The notes: generated by a model from the sequence alone, not told the origin. Shown: positions 36,247 to 49,079, counted from the first letter of the stretch. The stretch: 64,000 nt of DNA from Chlamydoabsidia padenii (GCA_025330725.1 JAIWND010000008.1:434001-498000), one strand, 5' to 3'. A program made the numbers and translations.

Positions 36247-36737
36247 ATGACTACTTCACAACAAGTCTACACGGAAACGAATCAAGCACTTGACACTTTA
36301 TCTGATGTATGGGAAAGTATGCTGAAAGTACTCAAAGAAGTCTCAGCAGCAGCAGCCACATCCCTCACCATGGAGCCCGATTTGGATCAACTTCAAAAGA
36401 CACGCAAAGAATACGAAGCACTCATGGCACAACTAAAAACTAAAGTTGCCTGGATTCAAGATCATCGGTTGGAGCACAAACAAGATATGGATCAAGAGGA
36501 ACTGGACCCTTCTCTACTAAAAGAACAACAGCAACTACGACAGGTAAATACACGAACTGGAATAAATCGAGATAGTATCATGTGCTATTGGTAACTCACA
36601 CACATTTTTTTTTTTAAATATTATAGACATCGCAAAACGTATCTAATCAACTCAAACAGATCCTTAGTCAATCTTATTCCCTACAATTTCAAATAGATAT
36701 GTTACTATCAGCATCACACGATCAATCCATAAAATAG
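36247..36737 (+). CDS. Small helical protein, possible Mediator Med30-like subunit
   Basis: Two exons (36247-36543 and about 36628-36737) code for about 135 residues, nearly all alpha-helical: TNQALDTLSDVWESMLKVLK, QLQKTRKEYEALMAQLKTKV and a last helix LKQILSQSYSLQFQIDMLLS. The last helix and overall plan recall metazoan Med30 (LKQ...QLRNLIWDINAMLA), but similarity is weak. The ATG at 36247 is preferred; an upstream in-frame ATG at 36193 would add a hydrophobic stretch that looks spurious. Alternatives include another small coiled-coil complex subunit. Confidence 0.45.
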
Positions 36738-36910
36738 TCTTTTTTGTAGTTAGTCCTCCCTTTTTTTTTATATGCTCCAGTAACCCCATTTTTATTTACT
36801 TTTAATAAATAAACAATATGATATAATAAAGGTACTATTACTAGTGTATCTATTTATTTAAAATGGTTGTATATATATATATATATATATAAATCTATTC
36901 TGGTGTTGTA

Positions 36911-39900
36911 TCATTGTGATTTGATATGTTGACCCTTTTGTATAGAAGAGGCAGAAAGATGTCCTACCAACCACCGAGATAGGAAGAATAAGATGATGGT
37001 GAAGATAATAAAGAGTTCGGCAATGCAAAAATGACTGATGCTAGTTCCTATTTCCAACCAACTACCATAATCGGATACAAAGTAAAAAAAGTTGATGGTT
37101 TGGATGTCAGTAATAGCCACCACGCAAAGGAATAGACTAAAGGAAGGTAAGCCCAAGCTTGTCGTCAATACACCAAGGACAGAGGATATAACAAAGAAGG
37201 GGATCAAGACCTTGAGGATAAGCAAAGTACCCATCAAGAATGGATTAAACACCGTGACAAACCTGTACACACTTTCCAAGGTGAAGCTGCTCATCGAAGC
37301 CACGTTACCTGTACCAAAGAATCCAACATTGATGAAGAAGAGGAAGAATAGCACCACACGAATATCACTTGATTGGAGAAATCGCACGGAGGAAGAACTT
37401 GATGTTTGATGTAATCCGCGTTCTAGTTCCAACCATATCAGTATTGTGGTGCACAGACTGACATAGAAGAGCATTTCGTATGATACGCTGAGCAGAGTCA
37501 TCAAGGGAACAAATGCGAAACATATGGTCAGCATTCGGCCGAGATAATCTTGATTGGTCTTGCCGCGGTAAATAAATGGGTAGGCACTCGTTGTACCTTT
37601 ATTAATAATAATAATAATAAAAAAAGTAACATTAAAACTCACAATCCCTATGCATAGTTATAATTCGTACTTACAGACAATAATCCAGTTACTGACTTGA
37701 TTTAAAAGCGGCAGCCTTTCTTGCTTGACTTCTTGACTAACAGTGGTGGAGTAGACAAGGACAATGCTTAACCCATTGGCAATTAACTAGTAAAAGTGTG
37801 AGAAGAGAATAATGCTGGTTAATCTTTTTGATCTCGATTAAACATGAAGATGGTAAGTTTTACCTGAGTAAGAAGTAGTATAGTTTCTTGGCTATCGATG
37901 CGTTTCTTGGATTTTAATAACCAAACAAGACCAGATCCTAATACCAAGCCCAGTATTCCACCATATACACTAATTCTCCCCAAAATCAGTATATGTTCAA
38001 GACATAGGTGAGTACACATATGTTGTAGCATTATAATTACTTACACCAGCATAATATCGGCATCTTTTTCTACAGGCAATATGGTAAAAATACTGGTAGA
38101 CCAGCAACATAGGGTCCAAGAGATCAAAAGAGTGGTGTGATTCTTTTGCATCCAACTGGGCATAATCAATGGCCACAAAGAAATCAGGATAAACATGGCC
38201 GATAAAACTTCTCTTTCAAAGAAGCTATATACCTTGAAAAAGAAAAAAGATAACGGTATCAAGTTAATAAATAGGCAGATATCTTTTCCTATTTCCACTT
38301 ACCAAGGCTTCCAGAATCAGCAATGTACCAACAATTGCAAAAAGAGCTTTGTTATAACCATGACCAAGAATAAAAGCACTTGATGATTGTAGAGTACCGA
38401 TATTTTGAGCGACTTGATTCCAAAAGAAGACAGGGAAAAACACATATGCATAGTAGAGGGTAGGCATTTTTTGGATCCAGATCATTCCTGCTAGAATCGA
38501 AAAAACCATCAAAGAGATAAAATGTACCTACATAAAAACCACAAATGATTAACAAGATATGTTCTATTCCCATTTTTGTTGTTTGTTTTTACCATTGTGG
38601 ACATATTTTGTGATTGCATTGTCTGTGAAGAAGGCACCAAGAATTGGCGCAAGACGAATTCGAGGCAATAGAGACACCAACCAATATATCCAGCAGTGAT
38701 AACCCCACGCAAGAAAAACCAATCGTATGTTTGGAAATACCGGAGACCATCCAAAGATAACTCAATTAATTGACGAGACATTGATTCTGCCTGACCGTAT
38801 TGCTGAGAGTCTATCAATTGTTGAATGTTATTGATAAAAATTTGAGGATCGTGGTCACCTGATAATCCGGGAAAGGATCTGAAGAAGAGTTCATGGTTTT
38901 GTTTTTCATCTAAAGTATAAAGTGAATAAGATTAGTAACATCTATTTCATCTTACTTTTTTTCTTGACATTACCTCTCTTCATTTCATATTGAGCAAGAA
39001 TTTCCCTAGCATTGGCAAACGAGGCTTCAGCTTTAGTATATTCATCAGCATCCAAGTAAGATAGAGGCAATTGTCCAACTGAGTTTGCAGGGTATTGAGT
39101 ACCAACCAGATAAGTCATAAGAGGAGCAATATCAGCTTGAAGAATGTCTTGCCTTTCATATTGATCCAGTTCCCAAGTTGCAGAGATATCGTCATGACCA
39201 CGAGAGGACAGGATAGGGGTTCGAATACCTGCACCCCAAGCTATAATAGGTGTCCGTGTATTATCAGGATGACCATCACCATGAGCACCGCGATTGTTCA
39301 TACCGTGATCCGCCGTAAAAATGTAGCTGGTTTTACCATCAAACCCATAGAATGATTCAATCACATTTACCATTTCCTCCACACCGCGATCCACCAATCC
39401 AATGTTATCATAATATTCCTTCGAGTAGGGTCGATGGGCGTGTCCGTTTGTATCCAACCCCAAAAGATGTAAAAAGAATACGTTCTTGTCTTGTCGTAGT
39501 TGATGATCCAATTGACTGTCCCGTGACGCATTGTTGAAGAGTGTCTTGACATGATCAAATACCCAAGTATCTAAATGAGATGCATCTGCAATGAATAAAA
39601 AATGGAGTGTGATTAATATCACGCGATTATCTTTTTTTCTTGGTTGACTTACCTCCAGCAAATTCTTCAAATTCGTGTGGATACATAAAGGCATCAACTC
39701 GTTTGGAATCGCTAGCACCGTGTTGGAACATGGGAAGTATATCAGGCGATCCAAAGGACCAAGTGTGGCGAGATTGATTAAAGACAGAGTCGAATTTTAC
39801 AGGATTCATTGACCAACCAGTAGTGACAGCACTGACGTCTTCATAAAAGCCAGCAATGATAGCAACATGACCGGGTCTTGATTCTGTTGGTACACGAGTA

Positions 39901-40262
39901 TGTGATATTCCCCAAGCACCTTGTTCCTTGATGATATTTCGAAGATATGGTGCACGACTAGTCCCGTTAATATCCAATTCAAAAAGTTTATCTGCTCGAA
40001 GCCCGTCACCTATATGTAAAGCAAAGTGAGGTCAAACATTAAAACACAACAATAATTCCATTAGTATAACATGGTTGGATATTTCTATTTTGGGAGACTT
40101 GCCTACAATCAACACAACACGTTCCGCCGGAGGAGTGACAGGACTTTTGTGATAGTTCATGCCATGAACCAGAGGAGAGGTAAAGTAAATGTCGAATATA
40201 CTAAAAAGATAGATGATGTGAAAGATCACACCAATCAGCAATAAAGTTTCCCGTGACAGCAT
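36911..40262 (-). CDS. MCD4: GPI ethanolamine phosphate transferase 1 (Mcd4 / PIG-N)
   Basis: ER membrane enzyme that adds ethanolamine phosphate to the first mannose of GPI anchors. The start is [20 protein letters not shown], a signal-anchor helix. The lumenal alkaline-phosphatase-like domain has [19 protein letters not shown] (metal Asp), [20 protein letters not shown] (catalytic Thr), [43 protein letters not shown] and [16 protein letters not shown] (metal Asp/His). These are PIG-N/Mcd4-specific strings and not Gpi7 or Gpi13. The C-terminal half has about ten or more membrane helices in small exons and ends on a cytosolic QKGQHIKSQ. It is complete within the window. Confidence 0.96.
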
Positions 40263-40664
40263 CGTTGAACTGTCGATCAATGAAGAAAAGCAGGAAAAAG
40301 AAAAAAAAAAAAAAAAGTTGAGAGAAGAATATTATAATTTCGCATATAATTTGAAACGCCGATTAGATTGCTTAAATCGTCTTGAACGCAACCCAAGCAT
40401 GAACGAAAGAAGAGAGAGAGGCCAGATGGGAATGGTTTTATATACAAAGAGGTTTGATTTTCTTTACTTTGGAATCATGTGAACCCCTAGGTATATCAGG
40501 TACAACCAAAAACCGAAATGTTCTTGTAGATGTTTAATTCAAAAAGAAACTACATGATGTATATCATGTTATATTTTATTAATTGATAATTGATCAAGTT
40601 AATCATCTATTCTATCCAATAAAAACTACATTAAACATTATATACATATTTATTAAGACTATAA
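40263..40664. promoter_or_regulatory. MCD4 promoter and 3' flank of the next gene
   Basis: A-run at about 40300-40316. A diverged motif (ATTTGAAACGCCG) lies near 40349-40362, about 90 bp upstream of the MCD4 start. No gene seen. Confidence 0.35.
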
Positions 40665-42973
40665 CTAGTGGTTGAGCATCGATGCTTGTTGATTTTCGCT
40701 TGCAACAAAGAAGAAGACAACTATGGACATGGCTACAAAAAAGATTATATGCAAGTTAGTATTGATCCTATCACCGATTTAACTTTTCTTCTTCTTCTTC
40801 TTTTTTACTTACGAAGCCAGATATGCCATTGGTCTACTAAAAAAGTCCCAAAGTTGGTTGGTTTTTGTGGTTCCGTTTTGTCTAGACTATAGGATTGCAC
40901 ACCACCGTTTTTCAAGCCAATCACTAAAAAACCAAAAATCAGAAGAATTTGTTTTGTTAGTACCATCAAGTTGTGATCAAGGGTCAATTTCATTTCTTTT
41001 GAATTACATATAGATTTGCTATTATTTGTTGTGATGAATGCCGCCGCACTGATCTAGATTTAAGCAATATAAAAAAGTTGTTAGTAAGATCACCCTTTGA
41101 CACCAAACGATCAAGTTTTCTTACCATATCTGTCAACAGGCCTTGATCTCTTGTAATCACCATACTGAGTATCCATCTTTCTAAGCGATCTTCGTCCAGT
41201 ACAAGGTCCCGATCATCTTCTTTGGTCATTCTAGCGTGTTTTTCATGTGGATGATCAAGTTGATTCCATAGTTGATGGTTCTGAGAAGGACGGCGTCGAC
41301 AAAATATAAAGAGTTGATCCTTGTTAGTCCATGCAGCAAGATAATGACCAGTATCATCCAATTGAAGTCCCCTAAGATCGCCGTCCATATCATCCATATC
41401 CACAGTACCGTTTATCCAAATGTTGCCATTTTCTTCGCCTTTTTGTTGAAGCACCAGTCCAGCTTCATCATCCATGTAGACCAAAGAGTGCAAAGGATAT
41501 TTGATAGATGACATGACTACCACCTTGGCGTCTTTAGATCGACCTAATCCAACATATCGCCATAATCAGTACACTATTGTTCATTATCCCTTGCTACTTA
41601 CTGATATGTAATTCCGGCATATCTAGTTTAATTCGTTCATGCTGAATATGAACTCCGTCTACAATCGCCATGTATTCCAAAGTTTCGTGGGTCACTACAT
41701 CATACTTATGGTATAAGAGAGAGGTGATGAGTATATGATTTTATCAGTTTCTTTTTATATTGTACTTACATCATCATCTATTATCTTCTTTCCTGACCAT
41801 GGATCAATCATGTTTGTAGTCGCATTTTCAGCCATAACACCCTTGACATGGAAGTTCCAGCGAGTTTTATAAGCATTCAGCGTGATCACTTGCATAGCCC
41901 CATGTCTATATGAAGTAATTAATGTTCCCTCCCATAATACAGTAGATACTATTCCATATGACTTACATTGGTGAATACATTGTAGATATAAGTCCACTAT
42001 GTTCTTCAATATCGTCAGGTTGATCATATACTATTGTAAAACAACAACAACCACAAAAAACAGGCGTGTTAGTGATTAAAAGTCAAGATCCATTTCTCTT
42101 TTTTTTTTTTTTTATGATACTCACAGTATGTGCGATCACCATGTTCACTTGTATCCAAAATAACGAGATCAGCCTGTTCCGAGTGAGGCCCAGTAGTGAG
42201 ATCATTTGGTAATCTAACCCAACGGAATCGATACGAGTCAGGATCCCTATTGTATTAAACGACCGAGTGAGTGTGACATGATAATAAAGTTTTATTACTT
42301 ACCGAGAATACAGTATGGAAGAAGGTTCCAAACTAAAGTATGAGATCCACGAGCTTCCAGGTAAGAGGACATCCTTGAATTCCAGTCCAGCTGAAACTAT
42401 GGAATCACCAGTGTCAGTATTTGTTGGAAAATAAAAAACCCGGACCCAATGTTGCAAGTCTTCGTCGTCCAATACTTGATAAAGTACCGCAAATTGTAAG
42501 GCCGTGGAAGAGTTGTCAGTGCCACCACCATTACCAAGAGAAGAATGGTGAGATATTGGACCGTTAAACACCTGCTCTCGAGTTATTTCCCATTCCGGGG
42601 TTGTCGTATGGTTCAAGCTGGAAATATCGGTTGTGTTGAGGTGGAACACAGAGAGTGCTTGGCGCTGTTGAAGAAGATAACCCAAACCACCATTCTTAAA
42701 GGACCGAGAGCCCAAACGTAGGTTGTGAGTAGGTGGAGACAGTTCATACCAAAGACAAGTATGATACACATGAGTGTCAGACAACGTCAAGAGGGTCGCA
42801 TCAGGTGGTCGTCGCAGTTTGTTAAAAGTGGTCAAAGTAGAAGTGGAATGGTGACTAGAAGGAGGTGGTATATATAGTTTTGCAGGATGAGGGTATGGAG
42901 TTTCTTGAAGAAGACTGACAAGATAGATTACAATTAAACCCGTCAAGAGCAAGACTAGTGCACGCCATTGCAT
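40665..42973 (-). CDS. Membrane-anchored, probably beta-propeller-like protein of unknown function
   Basis: Multi-exon gene from the ATG at 42973. It opens with one hydrophobic helix (ALVLLLTGLIVIYLVSLL), likely a signal anchor, then a Pro/Ser/Thr-rich stem and a long beta-rich body. Repeated strand-like pieces occur (HVYHTCLWYELSPPTHN, HGAMQVITLNAYKTRWNFHV, GNIWINGTVDMDD, GLQLDDTGHYLAAW, DQLFIFCRRRP). A second hydrophobic stretch near the C-terminus (TKQILLIFGFLVIGL) may be a helix or an unrecognised short intron. I do not recognise the family; EMC1 was considered and not supported. It shares a 236-bp divergent promoter with a coiled-coil gene. Confidence 0.6.
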
Positions 42974-43209
42974 CTTTTAATAATTAGTTCAATCGAAAAA
43001 AAAAAAAAAAAGAAGGAATACGAAGGAGGCAAAAAAATTTCCTGGGCAGGCTAGAGTTACATTGTTTCAAATCCCGCCACTGAAGCTTCTTTTTTTTTTT
43101 GCTCCTGTTTTTTTTTTTCCCTCTTTTCCTCACCCTTCCCTTTCTTCTTCTTCTTCTTCTTCTTCTTTACTTATTTATTTTACCTTACCATTCTTTGAAT
43201 GAAGTCGCT
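42974..43209. promoter_or_regulatory. Divergent promoter with GTTTCAAATCCCGCC
   Basis: 236 bp between start codons. The motif at 43064-43078 lies 94 bp from the minus-strand ATG and about 130 bp from the plus-strand ATG. A TTC-repeat polypyrimidine tract (43142-43166) sits nearer the plus start. A four-codon upstream ORF (43199-43213) overlaps the plus start codon as ATGA. Confidence 0.6.
43064..43078 (+). promoter_or_regulatory. GTTTCAAATCCCGCC motif in a divergent promoter
   Basis: Longest clean copy, joining GGCGGGA and TTTGAAA on the reverse strand. Confidence 0.65.
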
Positions 43210-45203
43210 ATGACTATTCATTCGCAACTTAAACTTGAACCTTGTTTGGCACGCCTCGGAATCATGCCTGAAGGTAAAACCAATTACCATTCCCCACTTT
43301 TTTACACATTGACTGACTATTTAACTTGCAATAGATAAACCTTCTTTTATCAAAGAAGTTTATGCTGTTGAAGATATAGATACTTTACGGAAACTTCTGA
43401 TAGATAAAGAACGAGAAAGACAAAGTGTGGCTAACGACCTTGATGTGGCGGCTCGGCTTGGATTGGTGATATCAGAAACAAATGAAGCTATACAAATCAA
43501 GGTAAAGGCTGGGGACAAACGTACTCTATTCACTTGTATGGATGATAAAGAAACTAACTCTTTTTTTTTATTTTTATTTTTCAATTTTTACTACTGGTCT
43601 TTTATTATTAGCTTGCTCATCTTGAACGTGAAAACCAAGAACTTCAAGATGCCTTGGTATATGCACACGATTCCTTCCACTCTACCAATAACTACAATAA
43701 CAGCAACAACAATAACAGCAGCAACAGTAACAGCAGCAGCAATAGCAACAATCATATATATACGCATAATGAACACAGGGACTTTGAAGAGGATGAACGA
43801 CAACAACTTACTGACGAATTGAATCAAGCGCGACGTGAACTCACCAAATTCCGAAATGAAATGGACGGATTATCAGGGCAACTAAACGATATGGCCTCAG
43901 AAATGGTAAAATAGTAACAAAACATAAGACCACCATCTTCTAATAACCTTTGTTTTTCTAGGTGGATTCTAGAGCACGGGTTAGCTTGTATGCAAAACGT
44001 CTCGCAGAAGTCGAACACAAATTAACTACCACTCGGGAAATGAATACCAATCTTCAAGCATTGTTGGAAAAGGCCCTCACCTCTCAAAAGCAATCAAGCT
44101 CAACGACATCCCATCTAGTCAAAAACATCCAATCCGATTTAATCAGGGTAAATAACGCTACACCGAAACCCCCCCCCCGAATGACATTTCTAATTATTTG
44201 TTTACATGTAGGTTGTCACTGAAAATGATCAATTACGGACTCGTATCGCTGAACTGGAGCATCAACAAATGGAATGCGAAGAACGACTATCAACAATGGT
44301 AGCTCAAGCAAAGGAATATGCTTCATTATTGGAACAAGCACAAAACACCATTCACAGCCTTAGCGAACCTCGACTGGACGACGATGACCTTCTTAGCAAT
44401 GATTTATCAAGTATATCTCTTTCCTCTTCAAATTGGGATGGAAATCATAGTGGCAAGGAATCTGAAGTAACCAAGGTATATATAGTTTTAATATATATAT
44501 ATATATATATTATGTATTAATGAGTCTCTATCTATATCAATAGGGTGCTGTATTCTCTGTTGAATTCCGTCAAGAAATGCAAAAGGAAATCGAACGAAAT
44601 CTGAACATACGGAATGAAATCAGACACAGAATTATTACGGCTGATAACACCAACATTGCCGCGGATAAGAAAAACACTGCTCAACAAGGATTAAAATCAT
44701 TATTGGCTGATCGTGAACAACAAGGGTTATTGGCAGCAAGCTCCTCAACCAGCACCACCAATTCGGCAATGACAGCAACAAACAACGTCCCCATTACAAT
44801 CAAACCAAAAGAAGAAGAAATAGGATCAACAATATCAACATCAAGATTCCCAATGTCAGTCAACAGTAACGGTATCAATATACTTGGATCATCACCTTCA
44901 TCATCATCCTTATCATCCTTGTCTTCATCACCATCACCTGCCAATCCTATGAATACGTTACGACCTGTCAATTTCCTGACTGGCTTCAGTGGATTCGCCA
45001 ATGATCATAACAATAGTATTGGATTAAATGGGATCAACAATAACAACTTCATGACTCGTGGTCGATTCACATCATCACCTTCTTCGATCGTCCATCAACC
45101 TCGATATTATGAACAAAACAACAATGGGCCAAGTATAAGTACCCGATTCTTCCAACGCCTTGCTTCTCGTTTTGATGATTACGAAAAGAAATCATCCATG
45201 TAA
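43210..45203 (+). CDS. Coiled-coil protein with CC1-box-like motif (BICD/Spindly-type dynein adaptor candidate)
   Basis: About seven exons. The first residues (MTIHSQLKLEPCLARLG) are followed by a helical region with DLDVAARLGLVISETNEAIQ. This fits the CC1-box pattern (AAxxG followed by a leucine/isoleucine-rich helix) that binds dynein light-intermediate chain in BICD, Spindly and related adaptors. Long heptad-rich coiled coil follows (LAHLERENQELQDAL, RRELTKFRNEMDGLSGQL, NDQLRTRIAELEHQQM). An Asn/Ser run (AACAACAGC repeats about 43691-43752) interrupts it. The tail is Ser/Asn-rich and ends RFFQRLASRFDDYEKKSSM. Adaptor function is inference from one motif and coiled-coil form. Confidence 0.7.
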
Positions 45204-45510
45204 TACTCCTTTTTTTTTTTTTTTTTTACCCCCTATTTTATTTTATTTATATTTTTTGTTGTCTTCCATCCATACATACTTTATTTATCTTCTGTTTACT
45301 CATATATGCATACAATACTTCTCTCCTCCTCCTTCTGTTTTAACCTTATATCCTTCTCCTCTCCACATTTCATTATACATCCACACTAGGTGATTTATCT
45401 TCCATTCCACCATATTGGTATTTGAATCGCCGATTACAATTGACTACAATAAAAATCATCCCCGTTTTCTTTGCCCGCCTCTCTTTTTTCTCTTCTCACT
45501 TTTAAATGTA
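45204..45510. other. Short intergenic region, pyrimidine-rich
   Basis: 3' UTR of the coiled-coil gene and 5' flank of the exonuclease gene, strongly C/T-rich on the plus strand. A diverged TTTGAATCGCCG element lies at about 45419-45430. No gene seen. Confidence 0.35.
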
Positions 45511-48500
45511 ATGATCCTTGAATCTGATGACGATTGGGTCATTACAACTAAAACTACCAATCAACAAAATACCACTCCTGCAATCTCGTCTACTCCAACT
45601 ATATTTTGGGATGAAACTGATAACGAAGCAACTATAACCACCACAACCAATCAACGCCAAGCCAAAAAGATTTCAAAAACCTTCAGTCGCAAATCTCGCG
45701 CCTCTTCTCCTTCGGCTCAAGGTAACTCAAGGCAAAGTCAATCGAATCAACAACATCCAACTTACAAATCAACACCACTTTCACTACAACGAAACGCAGC
45801 AGCATCACCTACTCGTATCACCACTTCTACTGGCATCACATCCTCTCCACCAATAACTTTCTCAAGACAAACACCTTTGCCTACTCAAACTTCTCCCTGG
45901 TCCTCTGACGATGATCGAAAAAAGACTAATGGAGACCACCATACTCTCCAACAAGAACTGGTCATGGTGGAATACTTGGATACTATTTCACTTGACGATA
46001 TCATGACGACTGATCCTCAACAATACGTAAATCTCGTTATTACAACATATAAAACCTCGGAACAATTCATCTTTTTAAAGGAAAAAAGTAAAACGCCTTA
46101 TCTATTCCAACATTTGGCTGATTATCTTCTTCGGTGTGAAGACCCATGTACTTGGATTCAGGTAAACCAAAAGAAGCGTGTGAAGTGTTTACTCATGGCC
46201 TTTGTTTGTTTATTCTTAGTCTGTTTTACTTGAATTGGGTGATTACTTTACAGCAAACCGAAAATTAAATCGCAATCTTACACCAAAATTCCAAAGGTTA
46301 TTGGTACAAGCTATCTGCCGCGGTCTAGATCTATACTTGAATCCAATCGAAGATCTTGGTGGGCCTGACATTATATCACCACAGCAAAAGATGCAACAGG
46401 ATCAGCAACTACAGGAACAGAAACAGCAAAACGATAATCAGCAGCAGTGTGATCAAGTTGTGCCTGACTTGATTGTTTTTACAGATGACGAAGATGAAGA
46501 ATCCGACTTGATTGATCTAACATTCGACAGTGAGAATGATGAAGGTGTTGACAATGGCAATGGTGGTAATGGAGGCGAAGATGAAGGTGATGATAGCGAT
46601 GACGATGATGACGATGATGACGATGATACGGATGATGATGATGTAGTGATACTCGATATGTCAGCAATAAACACACAACTATCTAGAGGACTCAAGATAT
46701 CGACAATCGACACAGAAGATGATACAAATGATGGTAGCGACATGGACGAAAACACCGGTGAAAAAGAAACAGGTGATAATATGACGACATCCAGTAAATC
46801 AACATACTCAACCAATACACAACTGTCAACAGCATTATCAACCCCTCGCCCACAACATCCTCTAACTAAAGAACATCAAATCGCCTTTATCAACATGATC
46901 GACAAAACTGACTCTCCATCCGTTGTTTATTATGCAATCGAAACATTCCGTGTGACTCATCTTCTTGTGGTAGGCGCTGATTATGAATCCTATGGCACCA
47001 CTCTTTGTCGACAATTATTACGCCAAGAATTTTACAAGGAAGCTATATCATGTATTCTACGTTTACATCAACAAGAACACTTTCCTATGACTCAAATGGC
47101 GGAATATCTGTTTAATGTCGGCCAAGGTGCTATGCTCTTGGAATATGTTAATGGTAAAATTGGTCTCCAATACAGTCTATTATCGTTTATCAACATCCAA
47201 TTACGGTACAACTTTGCTGGTATACTTGGAGTGGTGGATGCAGGTAATGTTTGCTCGGAAAAAAAAAAAGAGTAATTATAGGTGTTGACTAACTCTTATC
47301 TATATATAATCATAATATAGATCTTTTGGCAAATGTTGAAAAGGATGCCGAACTCGTACCACCTATGCAACGTATGCGGGAAAGGCGCTTCCAGAAAGAA
47401 TTGTTAACTTATGGCCAAAAATTGGTGGATAAACTGGATCTTCCTCTGGACAATTACTACTTTATATGGCTATCTCAGCGTTATGCAGCAATTAGGTGGG
47501 CAGTATCAGCACGATCAGCACAACAATCTGGCGAAGGCGATTACAGTATTGATGCAAGCTCAAACTACAATGGTATACTCGAACTGATTGTAGACAATAC
47601 ACCTACATTGGCTAAACTGGTTATCAAGGAACTCGTGGACTTGCAAGATATTATTGGTGCTCAGTACTTTGCCACTCTGTTTAAACAAGAGCACTTTTGT
47701 GACACTTACCAATCACTCTCACCAAACCAACGTATGCTCGGTGTGATCAGAGGTGAACAAATCTCCCACAGTCTCTCCTCCTATCATCTCAAGAAACAAC
47801 AACGCAACAATAATGAACACTTGATCAACTATGTTTTACCTGTTGGCGTACATTATAGAATGGTGGATGATCATGTTGGGATCTTGGAAATGAAGCTCAG
47901 TCTGGTTCAAAGCCAAAGGTGTGGATTGGATTCCGAATGGGTACCGACAATGGCGAAGGCTGGAAAAGAAAAGACCGCTCTCCTGCAACTCGCTACTGAC
48001 GATGGAATGGTGTATCTTTTGGATATGAAAACACTACTTAAACCTATGAATCATCAACTCTTGGCAAGAGCTGAAAGGGTGCTTCGGAATCTCTTTGAAT
48101 CTAAGGACTGTGTGAAACTAGGTAAAAACAAAAAAAAAAAGAGAAGGGTGAGGGGAGGGAAAACGATAAAAACGGGATGGAATGATAACTAATTCTTCTC
48201 TTTTTATGCTATTGCCTGTAGCTTATGATTTCTCCGGTGATATGTCACTTCTTATACAATGTATGCCTGACGCGAAGAATTGGAAAACCAAGAACTTTAA
48301 GGACATGAACAAAATTAAGGACAAGAAAGGAAACCATATATCTGGTGGACTTGCTGGTGTAGTCTCGACGTTTTTGGGTGTGGCGATGAACAAGAAACAA
48401 CAACTCAGTAATTGGGAAAAGCGACCACTAACAACCGAACAAGCTCGTTATGCAGGTAAAATTAACACAGTAGATTGGATTTTATGTATGATGCACTAAC

Positions 48501-48793
48501 ATTTTTTGATTGTTTATTTGGTTACCATAGCATGTGACGCCTACTGTCTTTTAGAAGTGTATGACATTCTTGCTGAACAAGGCAACGAGTTTGCCACTGA
48601 AACGATTGCTCCTCCTCCTCCTCTGATCAAATCGTCTCCCTCAAAATTCTCTCATTTGGATTCCCCGGTCTCATCTCTCGAACTTTCTCCAGGTTCTCCT
48701 CTAATCGACATTGTACCATCATCAAGAAGGGATGTATCGGAACCTTCATCCTCTCATGCTGCCCTCGACTCTTTGGATCTCATTCATTTTTAG
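45511..48793 (+). CDS. Mut-7 / EXD3-like DEDDy 3'-5' exonuclease with acidic insert
   Basis: Five exons (45511-46161, 46220-47243, 47321-48121, 48222-48455, 48531-48793) join in phase to about 990 residues. The C-terminal nuclease domain shows all DEDDy elements: GLDSEWVP (Asp and Glu, ~residue 763), SGDMSLL (Asp, ~831) and YAACDAYCLLEVYD (Tyr...Asp, ~906). The long helical N-terminal region matches the layout of C. elegans MUT-7 and animal EXD3. A Glu/Asp-rich insert with an unbroken Asp run (about 46595-46640) lies in the helical part. In worms MUT-7 acts in RNAi amplification and transposon silencing; whether this fungal protein does so is inference. Start: first ATG of the open exon (MILESDDDW). 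Confidence 0.88.
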
Positions 48794-48953
48794 TACATAG
48801 TTTAAACTTCTGTTTTTATTTATTTTATATGCCTATTCCCCTTTATTCTATTTTTATTACTAGATACTCATTTATTAAACCTCAATAAAGATACAACTCT
48901 TTTGGATATCTTTTTGTTTTATGTGGAACATGCTATTGCGGACCTTGTTCCTG

Positions 48954-48991
<38 letters not shown>

Positions 48992-49079
48992 CAAAGACTG
49001 ATACTATATTGCAATTATATAGGCTACAAAATATTTCCCCACCAGAACATTCCTTGTTGCAATGCATGAAAGTAATTTG
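48794..49079. other. 3' flank of the exonuclease gene
   Basis: Contains AATAAA near 48884 and an A-run of about 31 nt at 48957-48988. No gene seen. Confidence 0.4.

Noticed and set aside
40665..42973. EMC1 (ER membrane complex subunit 1) for the membrane-anchored gene
   Set aside because: Length and sequence do not show the EMC1 PQQ-like repeats or DUF1620 C-terminus; left as unknown.
46453..46815. Minus-strand frame opposite the exonuclease acidic insert
   Set aside because: Shadow of the Asp/Glu codon repeat.
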